Part shown: positions 31,641 to 39,777 of the stretch, in pieces
Numbering within the stretch: position 1 is the first letter of the stretch
How the letters are laid out: each line of letters begins with the position of its first letter
Assembly (NCBI GenBank): GCA_046330255.1
Contig: JAXLTC010000001.1
Location: forward strand, 1,550,001 to 1,614,000
Reading direction: 5' to 3'
Length of the DNA: 64,000 nucleotides
Source: JBBSBL01 sp046330255
Lineage (GTDB): Bacteria > Actinomycetota > Thermoleophilia > Solirubrobacterales > Solirubrobacteraceae
The notes under the pieces: generated by a model
Seen by the model: the letters and a program-made list of their open reading frames with translations, nothing else
Database searches by the model: none
Told to the model about the DNA's origin: nothing
Translations under genes and position numbers: made by a program

Positions 31641-32249
31641 TCATCCGGAGGCGAGCCGGCGCACCTCCGCGAGGTCGAGCGGCAGGGCCGCATCGCCGCC
31701 GGGGTTCAGGACGACCGGGGTTCCCCCGAGGCCGAGCGGGAAGTTGTCGAGCGCAAAGCGGATCCGGGGCGTCGCCGGTCCGTGGAACGCCTCGAGCGGG
31801 GGAACCGACGTGAAGATCGGGAGGAAGGCGCCCCCCTGGTCGTCGCGGGCCGGCGAGAACTCGAGGTCCCGCCCCGCGCCGGCCGGGCGCGCCGCCAGCA
31901 GCTCGGCCCGCATCAGCGCCGCGGCGAGCTCGCCGTCGAGCGAGCCGGCGGCGCAGGCGCGGGCGACGAGCGCCTCGACGCGGTCGTAGCCGACCGCGTG
32001 CTCGGGCCAGGCCAGGCCGGTGACGCTCTCGAAGAGGCTCTCCGGGATCTCGATCGGGTCCAGGCGGATGCCCCGGTCGCCCTCGAGGTGCCCGGCGTGC
32101 GAGACCTCGTTGCGCAGGATCCCCGCCGGGATCCCCGCGGGGAACGCGGCGCACGTCGCGTCGCCGGCCTTGTGGCGGCAGAACGCGCACTGCGAGACGC
32201 GCACGTCCCCGTCGCGCCACATGAGCCGCTCCCCGAGGGTGCTGGTCAC
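31641..32249 (-). CDS. Cys-motif plus SseB-domain protein
   Basis: A 202-residue protein starting with GTG in the stop of the ART-like gene (GTGA). The N-terminal 60 residues carry a Cys/His block: CAFCRHKAGDATCAAF, then PAGIPAGIL, HAGHLEGDRGIRLDPIE. This resembles a small family of standalone bacterial proteins with the same CxxCxH, GDxTC and FPxGIP elements. The C-terminal half, AFLPIFTSVPPLEAF onward to VVLNPGGDAALPL, matches the SseB N-terminal domain, named after a type III secretion accessory protein but widespread in actinobacteria. Function is unknown; translational coupling suggests it acts with the ART-like partner. Confidence 0.65.
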   Translation of the reverse strand: MTSTLGERLMWRDGDVRVSQCAFCRHKAGDATCAAFPAGIPAGILRNEVSHAGHLEGDRGIRLDPIEIPESLFESVTGLAWPEHAVGYDRVEALVARACAAGSLDGELAAALMRAELLAARPAGAGRDLEFSPARDDQGGAFLPIFTSVPPLEAFHGPATPRIRFALDNFPLGLGGTPVVLNPGGDAALPLDLAEVRRLASG

Positions 32250-32629
32250 GGGACGATCTCCAGGTGGACGAGGAGTGGCGCCCGATCGGTCGGGGCACCG
32301 ACCGCGACGACGCGGAAGCGGGTCCCGCGTGCGAGCAGCAGGTCGGACTCGCCGTGGTCGTTGGTCATGAACGTGGGGGCCGCCCTGGTGCCGGCCGGCG
32401 CCGTGACGCGCACGAGCACCGGGTGATCGCCGCGGACGTAGCCGGCGGCCACGTCGGGGTCGAGCGTTACGTCGAGGAACCCGAGATCCCGGAGCTCGCA
32501 CCCGACCAGGCGAGCGGCATGGGCGTAGAGCAGCGCCGAGTCCGCGAGCCGGAAGGCGTCGAAGGCCTCGTCGAAGGGGACGCAGTCCGCGATGGCGGCG
32601 TCGAGCTCGTGGATCGCTTCCTCGTACAT
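32246..32629 (-). CDS. Small ADP-ribosyltransferase-like protein
   Basis: A 127-residue protein whose layout follows the minimal R-S-E ADP-ribosyltransferase fold. An N-terminal helix with LDAAI leads to a strand with FR (R27, the arginine position). LGFLDVTLDPDVA (49-61) stands where the family has GFLSTSLD. VLVRVTAPAGTRAA corresponds to the V-P-x-G-T strand, and HGESDLLLARGTRFRV (92-107) to the G-E-S-E-L-L-L-x-R-G-T block. The central serine is missing (DVT for STS) and the catalytic second glutamate reads D96. It may therefore be a degenerate or altered enzyme. No signal peptide is seen, so it acts in the cytoplasm. Confidence 0.5.
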   Translation of the reverse strand: MYEEAIHELDAAIADCVPFDEAFDAFRLADSALLYAHAARLVGCELRDLGFLDVTLDPDVAAGYVRGDHPVLVRVTAPAGTRAAPTFMTNDHGESDLLLARGTRFRVVAVGAPTDRAPLLVHLEIVP

Positions 32630-32699
32630 GCTCGGTATGGGTCGTGCCGCCGCGCGTGCGCCTGACGCCTCGTCGACGCCGGACCTTCGCGGCTCCGGC

Positions 32700-33605
32700 C
32701 TACCCGCCGAGACCCTTCAGCGTCTCGGCCGCGAAGCGCGCGGGATCCTCGATCATCGGGTAGTGCCCGACGCCGCCGAGCACGGCCAGCGTGCTGTCCG
32801 GCCGGGCCGCGTGCAGTCGCTCGGCCATCGGCGTCACCGCGACCGGGTCGAGCTCGCCCCAGACGATCGCCAGCGGCGAGGGGTGCGCCTCGATCGCGCC
32901 GGTGTAGCGCTCCTGCTCGGCGCGGCGGTCCTCGATGTAGCGGATCGTTCGCGCCATCAGCCGGTGCCCGTCGCCGAGCGCCATCAGCTGCCACTGCGCC
33001 TCCAACTCGCTCTCGTCCGGCTGATGGGCAGGCGAGAACGTCAGCGCCAGGCCGCGGTAAAACGCCTCCTGCGCCTGCTCGGGGGTGATCGGCCCGTCGT
33101 CGCCGACGGCCTCGTCGGGCAACGCAAGCAGCAGCTTCTGGCCGTCGGTCAGCTGCGCCATCTCGATGTAGATCGAGCCGTTGCTCAGCACCCGCCGGGT
33201 GACCTCGAAGCCGAGCGTGCCCTCGAGCGAGCGGCGCAGCACCTCGCCGCCGATCGAGTCGCCCATGTCGTGGGTGAGCAGCGCGACGCGCTCGAGCCCC
33301 CAGTGGCGCGCCGCGGTCTCCACCGCGTCGGCCTGCATCCGGATCCCGTAGCGGACGTCCGGCTTGGCCGAGAGGCCGAACCCGAGGAAGTCGAGCAGCA
33401 GCACGCGGCGATGCTCCGCCAGCGAGTCGAGCACGCCGCGGTAGTCGAAGGACGAGCTCGGGAACCCGTGCAGCACGAGCAGCGGCTCGTGACGCTCCTC
33501 GCCGCCGGCGGGCCGGTCGAGCACGAACAGCCCGAGCCCGCCGTGGTCGATCAACTCGCCCTGACGCCGCCAGCCCAGGACGGCCGCGCTGGTGATGTCC
33601 GGCAT
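32700..33605 (-). CDS. Alpha/beta hydrolase with Asp nucleophile (haloalkane dehalogenase/epoxide hydrolase-like)
   Basis: A 301-residue alpha/beta hydrolase. The oxyanion segment is VLHGFPSSSFDY (45-56). The nucleophile elbow reads THDMGDSIGG with D113 where serine hydrolases have Ser, as in haloalkane dehalogenases and epoxide hydrolases. The acid is in WGELDPVAV and the histidine is H281 in GVGHYPMIEDP. The helical cap covers residues about 140-230. The true substrate is open. It follows the methyltransferase gene by 11 bases. A TAGGAT eight bases before its ATG overlaps that gene's stop codon. Confidence 0.82.
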   Translation of the reverse strand: MPDITSAAVLGWRRQGELIDHGGLGLFVLDRPAGGEERHEPLLVLHGFPSSSFDYRGVLDSLAEHRRVLLLDFLGFGLSAKPDVRYGIRMQADAVETAARHWGLERVALLTHDMGDSIGGEVLRRSLEGTLGFEVTRRVLSNGSIYIEMAQLTDGQKLLLALPDEAVGDDGPITPEQAQEAFYRGLALTFSPAHQPDESELEAQWQLMALGDGHRLMARTIRYIEDRRAEQERYTGAIEAHPSPLAIVWGELDPVAVTPMAERLHAARPDSTLAVLGGVGHYPMIEDPARFAAETLKGLGG

Positions 33606-33613
33606 CCCGCGCG

Positions 33614-33619
33614 ATCCTA
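33614..33619 (-). promoter_or_regulatory. -10-like TAGGAT before alpha/beta hydrolase gene
   Basis: On the minus strand it ends eight bases before the ATG at 33605. It includes the TAG stop of the upstream methyltransferase. Confidence 0.4.
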
Positions 33620-34477
33620 GGCGGTCGCCGAGCCCAGCAGCACCTCGTTGGAGAGGCGCAGCGGCGTCGAGCCACCCGCCGCGTCCGATGCGGCGCGCGT
33701 GATCTCGTCCCAGGCCTCCTCCCGGGCGTCGCCCGCGTGCTGCTCGATCATCAGGCGGATCGGCGCGGCGATCGCGCGCACGTAGGCGGTGAAGCGCTCC
33801 GGGGCGTCGAACTCGAAGACGACCTCGTCGCGCTCCACGGCGACCTCCGAGAACCCGCCCGCCTCGAGCAGGCCGCCCAGCGCGCCGGGGGTGGGCCGCG
33901 ACAGCGGCCCGGGAGTCCCGGGAGGGGGCGCAGGCACGCCGAGCCGTGCCATCGCCGTCCGCATCGGGATCGAGAGGAAGGGGACCGCGTCGGGCTCGCC
34001 CCACGAGGCGATCGCGATCCGCGCGCCGGGCTCGAGAAAGCCCCGGATGCGTGCCGCGGCGGATTCCGCGTCGGGCTCGAAGATGATCCCCCAGCGCGAG
34101 ACCGCGGCGTCGAAGCTCCCGGGCGGGAAGTCGAGGCTCGATGCGTCCGACTCCACGAACTCGACGTTGCCCAGGCCGGCGGCTCCCGCGCGCTCGCGCC
34201 CGAACGCGAGCATCTCGGCGGAGATGTCCGTGGCCACCACGCGGCCCTCAGCGCCGGCCCTGCGCGCGGCGGTCAGCGCCGGCTCGCCGTAGCCGGCGGC
34301 GACGTCCAGGACCCGGCTACCCGGCCCCACGCCGGCGAGTTCCACCAGCCGCTCGCTGACATGCCCGGCGGCGGCGTCGGTGAACTCGCTCCACTCCCTC
34401 CATCCCGCCGCGGCGGCGTCCCACTGCTCGTGCTGCGCCTCGCGGAAGCCGGCCGGGTCGATCGCCTCGGACTCCAT
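33617..34477 (-). CDS. Class I SAM-dependent methyltransferase
   Basis: A 286-residue methyltransferase of the Methyltransf_11/25 type. The SAM site is VLDVAAGYGEPALTAARRAG (residues about 57-76), the acidic residue at the end of beta 2 is in VVATDISAEML, and motif II is ESDASSLDFPPGSFDAAVSRW. The C-terminal third is a variable acceptor-binding region. The acceptor is unknown; the shape resembles small-molecule (ubiquinone/menaquinone-like) methyltransferases. A strong GGAGGGAGAG ribosome-binding site precedes the ATG, with TAGGAT (34500-34505) 22 bases upstream. Confidence 0.88.
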   Translation of the reverse strand: MESEAIDPAGFREAQHEQWDAAAAGWREWSEFTDAAAGHVSERLVELAGVGPGSRVLDVAAGYGEPALTAARRAGAEGRVVATDISAEMLAFGRERAGAAGLGNVEFVESDASSLDFPPGSFDAAVSRWGIIFEPDAESAAARIRGFLEPGARIAIASWGEPDAVPFLSIPMRTAMARLGVPAPPPGTPGPLSRPTPGALGGLLEAGGFSEVAVERDEVVFEFDAPERFTAYVRAIAAPIRLMIEQHAGDAREEAWDEITRAASDAAGGSTPLRLSNEVLLGSATA

Positions 34478-34499
34478 TCTCTCCCTCCGGTGGCGCGCG

Positions 34500-34505
34500 A
34501 TCCTA
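34500..34505 (-). promoter_or_regulatory. -10-like TAGGAT of methyltransferase gene
   Basis: On the minus strand it ends 22 bases before ATG 34477. The interval holds a Shine-Dalgarno sequence, so this would be a leadered mRNA, unlike many neighbours. Confidence 0.4.
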
Positions 34506-34516
34506 CCGGCGCCCAG

Positions 34517-34590
34517 CGCCCCGACCTGGATTCGAACCAGGGGCCTACTCCTTAGGAGGGAGTCGCTCTGTCCAGCTGAGCTATCGGGGC
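34517..34590 (-). tRNA. tRNA-Arg (anticodon CCT)
   Basis: A full cloverleaf on the minus strand. The acceptor GCCCCGA pairs with TCGGGGC, with discriminator G. The D stem is GCTC/GAGC. The anticodon stem ACTCC/GGAGT holds loop CTCCTAA, giving CCT, which reads AGG. The T stem is CCTGG/CCAGG. CCA is not encoded. A TACGAT hexamer lies 28 bases upstream (34619-34624). Confidence 0.95.
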
Positions 34591-34618
34591 TCGGTGCGCA
34601 ATCGGGACGACGTGCCGG

Positions 34619-34624
34619 ATCGTA
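34619..34624 (-). promoter_or_regulatory. -10-like TACGAT upstream of tRNA-Arg
   Basis: It lies 28 bases before the mature tRNA 5' end on the minus strand, which is suitable for a short processed leader. Confidence 0.35.
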
Positions 34625-34803
34625 GCGGCGCGGGCTCGACGCCCAGCGCAAAGTGCTCGCCCGCGCGCCCCGCCACGGCGCCTGGGAGTACCCTGGCCGC
34701 GCTGTCGCCACGCTGACGGGCGCGCCACGGGGCGCAGGGGAGTCGCCGGCGGGCGCGAATCAGGGCGGGAGAGAAGCGGTGCGATCGAGGTACACAACAG
34801 CGG

Positions 34804-34820
34804 CCGGCGCCGGGCGCCGG
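34804..34820 (+). promoter_or_regulatory. Perfect 7-bp hairpin in the leader of dppC
   Basis: CCGGCGC, loop CGG, GCGCCGG, ending 35 bases before the TTG start. The rest of the 265-base gap from the tRNA to dppC shows no open frame of interest. The hairpin could be an operator or mRNA structure. Confidence 0.35.
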
Positions 34821-34855
34821 AGCGGCTCTGCGCCCGCAGGCTCAGGGGGCACGCC

Positions 34856-35839
34856 TTGAGCACCGGCGGCGGCGTGCTGGGCGAGGCCTTCCAGGAGGAG
34901 GTCGGCGCCGAGCGCGCTACGCCCGCGGAGATCGCCGCCCGCTCGCCGACGCGGCTCATGTGGTCGCGGTTTCGCGAGGACCGCGTGGCGATGGTCGCGC
35001 TGGTGTTCATCGGCTTCCTGATCCTCGTGGCCATCTTCGCCCCTCAGATCGTCTCTCTGCTCGGAGCCCCGCCGCCGAACAAGCTCGACCGCTCCGCGCT
35101 CGACTCGTTCGGGACTCCGACCGGCCCGTCCTCGAAGCACTGGTTCGGTGTCGACCCGCTCGGGCGCGACGTGCTCGCGCGCACGATCTACGGCGCCCGC
35201 GTCTCGCTCTACGTCGCGATCGTGGCGACCGGCATCGCGACCGTGATCGGCGTCGTGCTCGGCCTCTGGTCGGGCTTCTACCGCGGCTGGGCCGACACGC
35301 TCATCTCCCGCTTCATGGACGTGCTGCTCGCGTTCCCGGTGCTGCTGCTCGCGATCGGCCTCGCCTCCGCGTGCTCGCTGGGCAAGGGCTGCGTGGGGGG
35401 CCTGATCCAGCCCGGGCTCCCGGTCGTGATCCTGGTGATCGCGCTCGTGAGTTGGCCCTACCTCTCACGCTTGATCCGCGGCCAGGTGCTCTCGCTGCGC
35501 GAGAAGGAGTTCGTCGAGGCCTCGCGCTCGCTCGGCGCCTCGAACACGCGCATCGTGTTCCGCGAGGTGCTGCCGAACATGTGGGCGCCGATCATCGTCT
35601 ACGCGACGCTCGTGATCCCGACCAACGTCCTCTTCGAGGCGGCGCTGTCGTTCCTCGGCGTCGGCGTTCAGCCGCCGACCGCGAGTTGGGGCGCGATGCT
35701 CGCCGATGCGACCGGGAGCTTCGACACCGCATGGTGGTACATGGTCTTCCCGGGCATGGCGCTCGTGTTGACCGTGCTCGCCTTCAACCTCGTCGGGGAC
35801 GCGCTCTCCGACGCGCTCAACCCGCGGCGGCTGGACTGA
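34856..35839 (+). CDS. dppC: Peptide ABC transporter permease, DppC/OppC family
   Basis: A 327-residue inner-membrane permease starting with TTG after an AGGGGG ribosome-binding site. It has the OppC N-terminal segment with a first membrane helix at about 44-66, then WFGVDPLGRDVLARTIYGAR, the family marker before the permease core of five helices. The EAA loop reads EASRSLGASNTRIVFREVLP, which contacts the ATPases. LSFLGVGVQPPTASWGAML near the C-terminus is also typical. It heads the operon and precedes the binding-protein gene, an order different from the usual A-B-C-D-F. Confidence 0.93.
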   Translation: MSTGGGVLGEAFQEEVGAERATPAEIAARSPTRLMWSRFREDRVAMVALVFIGFLILVAIFAPQIVSLLGAPPPNKLDRSALDSFGTPTGPSSKHWFGVDPLGRDVLARTIYGARVSLYVAIVATGIATVIGVVLGLWSGFYRGWADTLISRFMDVLLAFPVLLLAIGLASACSLGKGCVGGLIQPGLPVVILVIALVSWPYLSRLIRGQVLSLREKEFVEASRSLGASNTRIVFREVLPNMWAPIIVYATLVIPTNVLFEAALSFLGVGVQPPTASWGAMLADATGSFDTAWWYMVFPGMALVLTVLAFNLVGDALSDALNPRRLD

Positions 35840-35909
35840 CCGCGATGACCCTGATCCTCGACCGCAGAGACAACGGCTTCCGGCCGCGTGCCGGGGGAAG
35901 GAAGGAAGC

Positions 35910-37649
35910 ATGAGACCGCTTCGACGGACACTCGCCGCGACCGCCGTGGCGGCGCTGGCGCTCGGGATCGCCGCCTGCGGAGGCGGCGGCAGCTCGAACG
36001 AGACCGCGGGCAAGGTGCCCGACAGCCAGGATCTGGGCGGCAAGAAGGGCGGCACGCTCAAGGTGATCGCCTCGGGCGATGTCGACTACATCGACCCGGG
36101 CGCCGCGTACTACCAGTTCAGCTACATGGTGCTCTACCCGATGCAGCGCCCGCTGTACTCCTACGCGCCGGACGACACCACCAAGCCGTCGCCGGACCTC
36201 GCCGACGGCGAGCCGCAGGTGTCCTCGGACAACAAGACCGTCACGATCAAGCTCAAGAGCGGGATCAAGTTCAGCCCGCCGGTGAACCGCGCGGCGACCT
36301 CGCAGGACGTCAAGTACGCGATCGAGCGCGGCTTCAAGTCGAACATCGCCAACGGCTACGCCGGCGCCTACTTCGGCTCGATCCAGGGGGCGACCGCCTA
36401 CCAGGACGGCAAGGCGTCCACGATCACCGGCATCCAGACGCCGAACGACACGACGATCGTCTTCAAGCTGGACAAGCCGCTGGCGGGACCGCTGATCGGC
36501 GCGCTGACGCTGCCGCTCTCGGCGCCGGTGCCGGAGTCCTACGCGAAGCAGTACGACTCTCAGAGCCCGTCGACCTACGGGCAGCACCAGGTCTCGACCG
36601 GGCCCTACATGCTCAAGAGCTACGAGCCCGGCAAGTCGATCACGATGGTGCGCAACCCGAACTGGAACCCGTCGACCGACTACCGCAAGGCCTACCTCGA
36701 CCAGATCGACGTCGACGAGGGCAACAACGACACGACCGTCGCCAGCCGCCAGATCCTCGACGGCCAGGGACAGGTGAACGGCGACTTCATCCCGCCGCCG
36801 CCGGTGCTCAAGTCGGCGCTCTCGAACAACGCCGACCAGGTGCTGAACCCGCCGTCCGGCGGCAACCGCTACGTGTCCATGAACACGACGATCAAGCCGT
36901 TCGACAACATCAACGTGCGCAAGGCCGTGATCGCGGTGTTCGACCGCACGGCGATGCGGCTCACGCGCGGGGGCGCGGTGATCGGCGACATCGCGACGCA
37001 CTTCATCCCGCCGGGCGTGCCCGGGTTCGACCAAGCCGGCGGCGTGAAGGGCCCGGGGTACGACTTCCTGGCCAGCCCCGACGGCAACCTGCAACTCGCC
37101 GAGTCCTACATGAAGAAGGCCGGCTACCCGTCGGGCCGCTACACGGGCACCCAGCCGCTGCTGATGGTCGGCACGAGCGGGGGCACGGCGCAGAAGGCCG
37201 CCGAGGTGGCGCAGGCGCAGTTCCAGAAGCTCGGTTTCAAGCTGAACTTCCGCCTGACCACCCAGGACACGATGTACACGAAGTTCTGCAACGTGCCGAA
37301 GGCCGCCGTGGTGATCTGCCCCAACGTCGGCTGGCAGAAGGACTTCAACGACGGCCAGACGATCCTCGACCCGACGTTCAACGGCCAGAACATCGTGCAG
37401 GAGAACAACTCCAACTGGCCGCAGCTCAACGACCCGAAGATCAACCAGGCCATGGACCAGGCCGCCCAGGTCGTCGGCGTGGACGCGCGCGGAGACGCGT
37501 GGGGGAAGATCGACCGGGAGGTCATGGCCCAGGCGCCCGCGGTCCCGTGGGTCTGGGACGACCAGCCGAACATCCGCTCGAAGAACGTCAAGGGCGTGAT
37601 CAACAAGTCGCTGGCGCAGTGGGACCTGGACTTCACCTCGCTGCAGTAG
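35910..37649 (+). CDS. dppA: Peptide-binding lipoprotein of the ABC transporter (SBP family 5)
   Basis: A 579-residue extracytoplasmic solute receptor. It has a lipoprotein signal peptide (residues 1-22) with lipobox GIAAC followed by a GGGGSS linker. The mature protein shows family-5 marks: GGTLKVIASGDVDYIDPG, YSYAPDDTTKPSPDLADG and VTIKLKSGIKFSPP near the N-terminus, STGPYMLKSYEPGKSI in the middle, and a C-terminal DDQPNIRSKNVKG. The family binds di- or oligopeptides, nickel or other small molecules; specificity cannot be read. GGAAGGAAGG precedes the ATG. A strong hairpin follows the stop. Confidence 0.92.
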   Translation: MRPLRRTLAATAVAALALGIAACGGGGSSNETAGKVPDSQDLGGKKGGTLKVIASGDVDYIDPGAAYYQFSYMVLYPMQRPLYSYAPDDTTKPSPDLADGEPQVSSDNKTVTIKLKSGIKFSPPVNRAATSQDVKYAIERGFKSNIANGYAGAYFGSIQGATAYQDGKASTITGIQTPNDTTIVFKLDKPLAGPLIGALTLPLSAPVPESYAKQYDSQSPSTYGQHQVSTGPYMLKSYEPGKSITMVRNPNWNPSTDYRKAYLDQIDVDEGNNDTTVASRQILDGQGQVNGDFIPPPPVLKSALSNNADQVLNPPSGGNRYVSMNTTIKPFDNINVRKAVIAVFDRTAMRLTRGGAVIGDIATHFIPPGVPGFDQAGGVKGPGYDFLASPDGNLQLAESYMKKAGYPSGRYTGTQPLLMVGTSGGTAQKAAEVAQAQFQKLGFKLNFRLTTQDTMYTKFCNVPKAAVVICPNVGWQKDFNDGQTILDPTFNGQNIVQENNSNWPQLNDPKINQAMDQAAQVVGVDARGDAWGKIDREVMAQAPAVPWVWDDQPNIRSKNVKGVINKSLAQWDLDFTSLQ

Positions 37650-37665
37650 CGCCCGGGAAGCGGCC

Positions 37666-37696
37666 CGGCTCCGGCGCCAGGAGGGCGCCGGAGCCG
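37666..37696 (+). terminator. 13-bp perfect hairpin between binding-protein and dppB genes
   Basis: CGGCTCCGGCGCC pairs fully with GGCGCCGGAGCCG across an AGGAG loop. It sits 16 bases after the dppA stop and 42 before dppB. No T-run follows. Such elements after binding-protein genes usually stabilise the upstream mRNA or cause partial termination, giving more receptor than permease. Confidence 0.65.
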
Positions 37697-37738
37697 CGGT
37701 CGCCGTGCCCCCGCACCGCCGACTAGAGACAAGACACC

Positions 37739-38701
37739 GTGGCCCGTTACATCGTCCGCCGCCTGCTGTGGGTCGTGGTGCTGCTGTTCCTGGTCAGCCT
37801 GATCACGTTCCTGATCTTCTACGCGCTGCCCTCGGCGGACCCGGCCGCGCTGCGGGCGGGGCGCAGCGCGAACCCGAAGCTCGTCGAGCGGATCCGCACC
37901 GAACTCGGGCTCGACAAGCCGGTGCTCGAGCAGTACTGGCTCTACATGAAGGCGCTGGTCACGAGGTTCGACCTCGGCACCAGCTACCAGTACAACGCGC
38001 CGGTCCGCCAGCTCATCTTCGACCGCCTGCCGGCGACGATCTCGCTCGCGGTCGGCGCGGCGGTCCTGTGGCTGGTGATGGGCGTCGGCGTCGGGATCAT
38101 CTCGGCGCTGCGCCGGCGCTCGGTGATGGACCGAACCTCGATGGGGCTCGCGCTGCTCGGCATCTCGGCCCCGGTCTACTTCCTCGGTCTGGTCGCGCTC
38201 TACCTGTTCGCCGACGACATCGGGGTGATCCCGCTGTTCGGGGGCTCCAACAGCTACAAGCCGCTGACCGACGATCCCGCCGCCTGGCTGAACAGCATGA
38301 TCCTGCCCTGGATCGTGCTCGCGGTGAGCTTCGCCGCGTTCTACTCGCGCCTGCTGCGGGGCAACCTGATCGAGGTGATGGGGGAGGACTACATCCGCAC
38401 CGCGCGGGCGAAGGGCCTCTCGGAGCGCCGGGTCGTGTTCCGTCACGGGGTGCGAGCGGCGATCACGCCGATCGTGACCGTCTTCGGCCTCGACCTCGGC
38501 ATCCTGCTCGGCGGCGCGATCCTCACCGAGACGGTGTTCAACATCCCCGGGATCGGCCGGCTCTCCTACGACGCGATCACCCGCTCGGACCTGCCGACGA
38601 TCCAGGGCACGGTGCTGCTCGGGGCGTTCTTCATCATCGTCGCCAACCTCGTCGTGGACATCGCCTACGCGTTCCTCGACCCGCGGGTGCGCTACGAATG
38701 A
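37739..38701 (+). CDS. dppB: Peptide ABC transporter permease, DppB/OppB family
   Basis: A 320-residue permease starting with GTG. The N-terminal OppB signature begins ARYIVRRLLWVVVLLFLVSL, with the first helix at about 9-30, then FYALPSADPAAL and DKPVLEQYWLYMKAL. The core has five further helices. The EAA loop reads RTARAKGLSERRVVFRHGVR. The C-terminus LGAFFIIVANLVVDIAYAFL and DPRVRYE is standard. It forms a heterodimer with DppC. Its stop overlaps dppD as ATGA. Confidence 0.94.
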   Translation: MARYIVRRLLWVVVLLFLVSLITFLIFYALPSADPAALRAGRSANPKLVERIRTELGLDKPVLEQYWLYMKALVTRFDLGTSYQYNAPVRQLIFDRLPATISLAVGAAVLWLVMGVGVGIISALRRRSVMDRTSMGLALLGISAPVYFLGLVALYLFADDIGVIPLFGGSNSYKPLTDDPAAWLNSMILPWIVLAVSFAAFYSRLLRGNLIEVMGEDYIRTARAKGLSERRVVFRHGVRAAITPIVTVFGLDLGILLGGAILTETVFNIPGIGRLSYDAITRSDLPTIQGTVLLGAFFIIVANLVVDIAYAFLDPRVRYE

Positions 38702-39777
38702 CGCCGCTGCTCGAGGTCGACGACCTGCGGGTGTCCTTCGACACCGAGGACGGGACCGTCCGCGCGGTGGACGGGATCTCCTACTCGCTGGAGGTCGGCC
38801 GCACGCTGGGGATCGTCGGCGAGTCGGGGTCCGGCAAGTCCGTGGAGGCGCTGACGATCATGGGGTTGACCCGCGGCCGGCGCACGGCGATCGAGGGCTC
38901 GGTCCGCCTGTCGGGGAACGACCTCGTCGCCGCGGACGACGACGCGCTTCGCAAGGTGCGCGGCAACGAGGTCGCGATGATCTTCCAGGACCCGCTGTCC
39001 TCGCTGCACCCGTACTTCCGCGTCGGGAAGCAGATCGTGGAGGCGATCCAGGCGCATCGCGACGTCTCCGCCGCAGCCGCGCGCGACCGTACGATCGAGC
39101 TGCTCGGCCTGGTCGGGATCCCGGACCCGGCACGGCGGGTCGACGACTTCCCGCACGAGTTCTCCGGCGGCATGCGCCAGCGCGCGATGATCGCGATGGC
39201 GCTGGCCAACGAGCCCCGGCTGCTGATCGCCGACGAGCCGACGACCGCCCTCGACGTCACCGTCCAGGCGCAGATCCTGGAGCTGATGGGGCGGCTGCAG
39301 CGCGAGCTGGGGATGGCGATCGTCATCATCTCCCACGACCTCGGCGTGGTCGCACAGATGGCCGACGAGATCGCGGTCATGTACGCGGGCCGGATCGTCG
39401 AGCGCGCGCCCGCGGAGGCGATCTTCACCGCGCCGCGCCACCCCTACACGTGGGGCCTGCTGCGCTCGATCCCCCGCCTCGACGACCGCCGCGGCGCCGA
39501 GCTGGTGCCGATCTCCGGGCGCCCGCCGAGCCTGATCCACCGGCCGTCGGGCTGCGCGTTCCACCCGCGCTGCCCCTACGTCCTGCCGTCCCACACCCGC
39601 ATCGACCCGGCGCTCGAGGAGATCGAGGGACGGCCCGGGCACCACGTCGCGTGCCTGCTGCCCGAGGCGGTCCGCGCCGATCTCAGCGCGCGCCTGCGCG
39701 CGGGCGCGACGCCCGAGGAGGCGCGCGAGGCGGCCGGGGTGGACGCGCTCGAGCCGGCGGTGGAGGCGGCGCCGTGA
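38698..39777 (+). CDS. dppD: Peptide ABC transporter ATP-binding protein DppD
   Basis: A 359-residue ABC ATPase. Walker A is GESGSGKS (residues about 40-47), the signature is HEFSGGMRQRAMIAMALA, Walker B LLIADEPTTALDVT, and the H loop ISHDLG. The C-terminal oligopeptide-transporter domain carries the Cys-containing segment CAFHPRCPY and later C, common in DppD/F and sometimes binding an iron-sulfur cluster. It pairs with DppF. It is coupled to both neighbours by four-base overlaps. Confidence 0.94.
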   Translation: MTPLLEVDDLRVSFDTEDGTVRAVDGISYSLEVGRTLGIVGESGSGKSVEALTIMGLTRGRRTAIEGSVRLSGNDLVAADDDALRKVRGNEVAMIFQDPLSSLHPYFRVGKQIVEAIQAHRDVSAAAARDRTIELLGLVGIPDPARRVDDFPHEFSGGMRQRAMIAMALANEPRLLIADEPTTALDVTVQAQILELMGRLQRELGMAIVIISHDLGVVAQMADEIAVMYAGRIVERAPAEAIFTAPRHPYTWGLLRSIPRLDDRRGAELVPISGRPPSLIHRPSGCAFHPRCPYVLPSHTRIDPALEEIEGRPGHHVACLLPEAVRADLSARLRAGATPEEAREAAGVDALEPAVEAAP

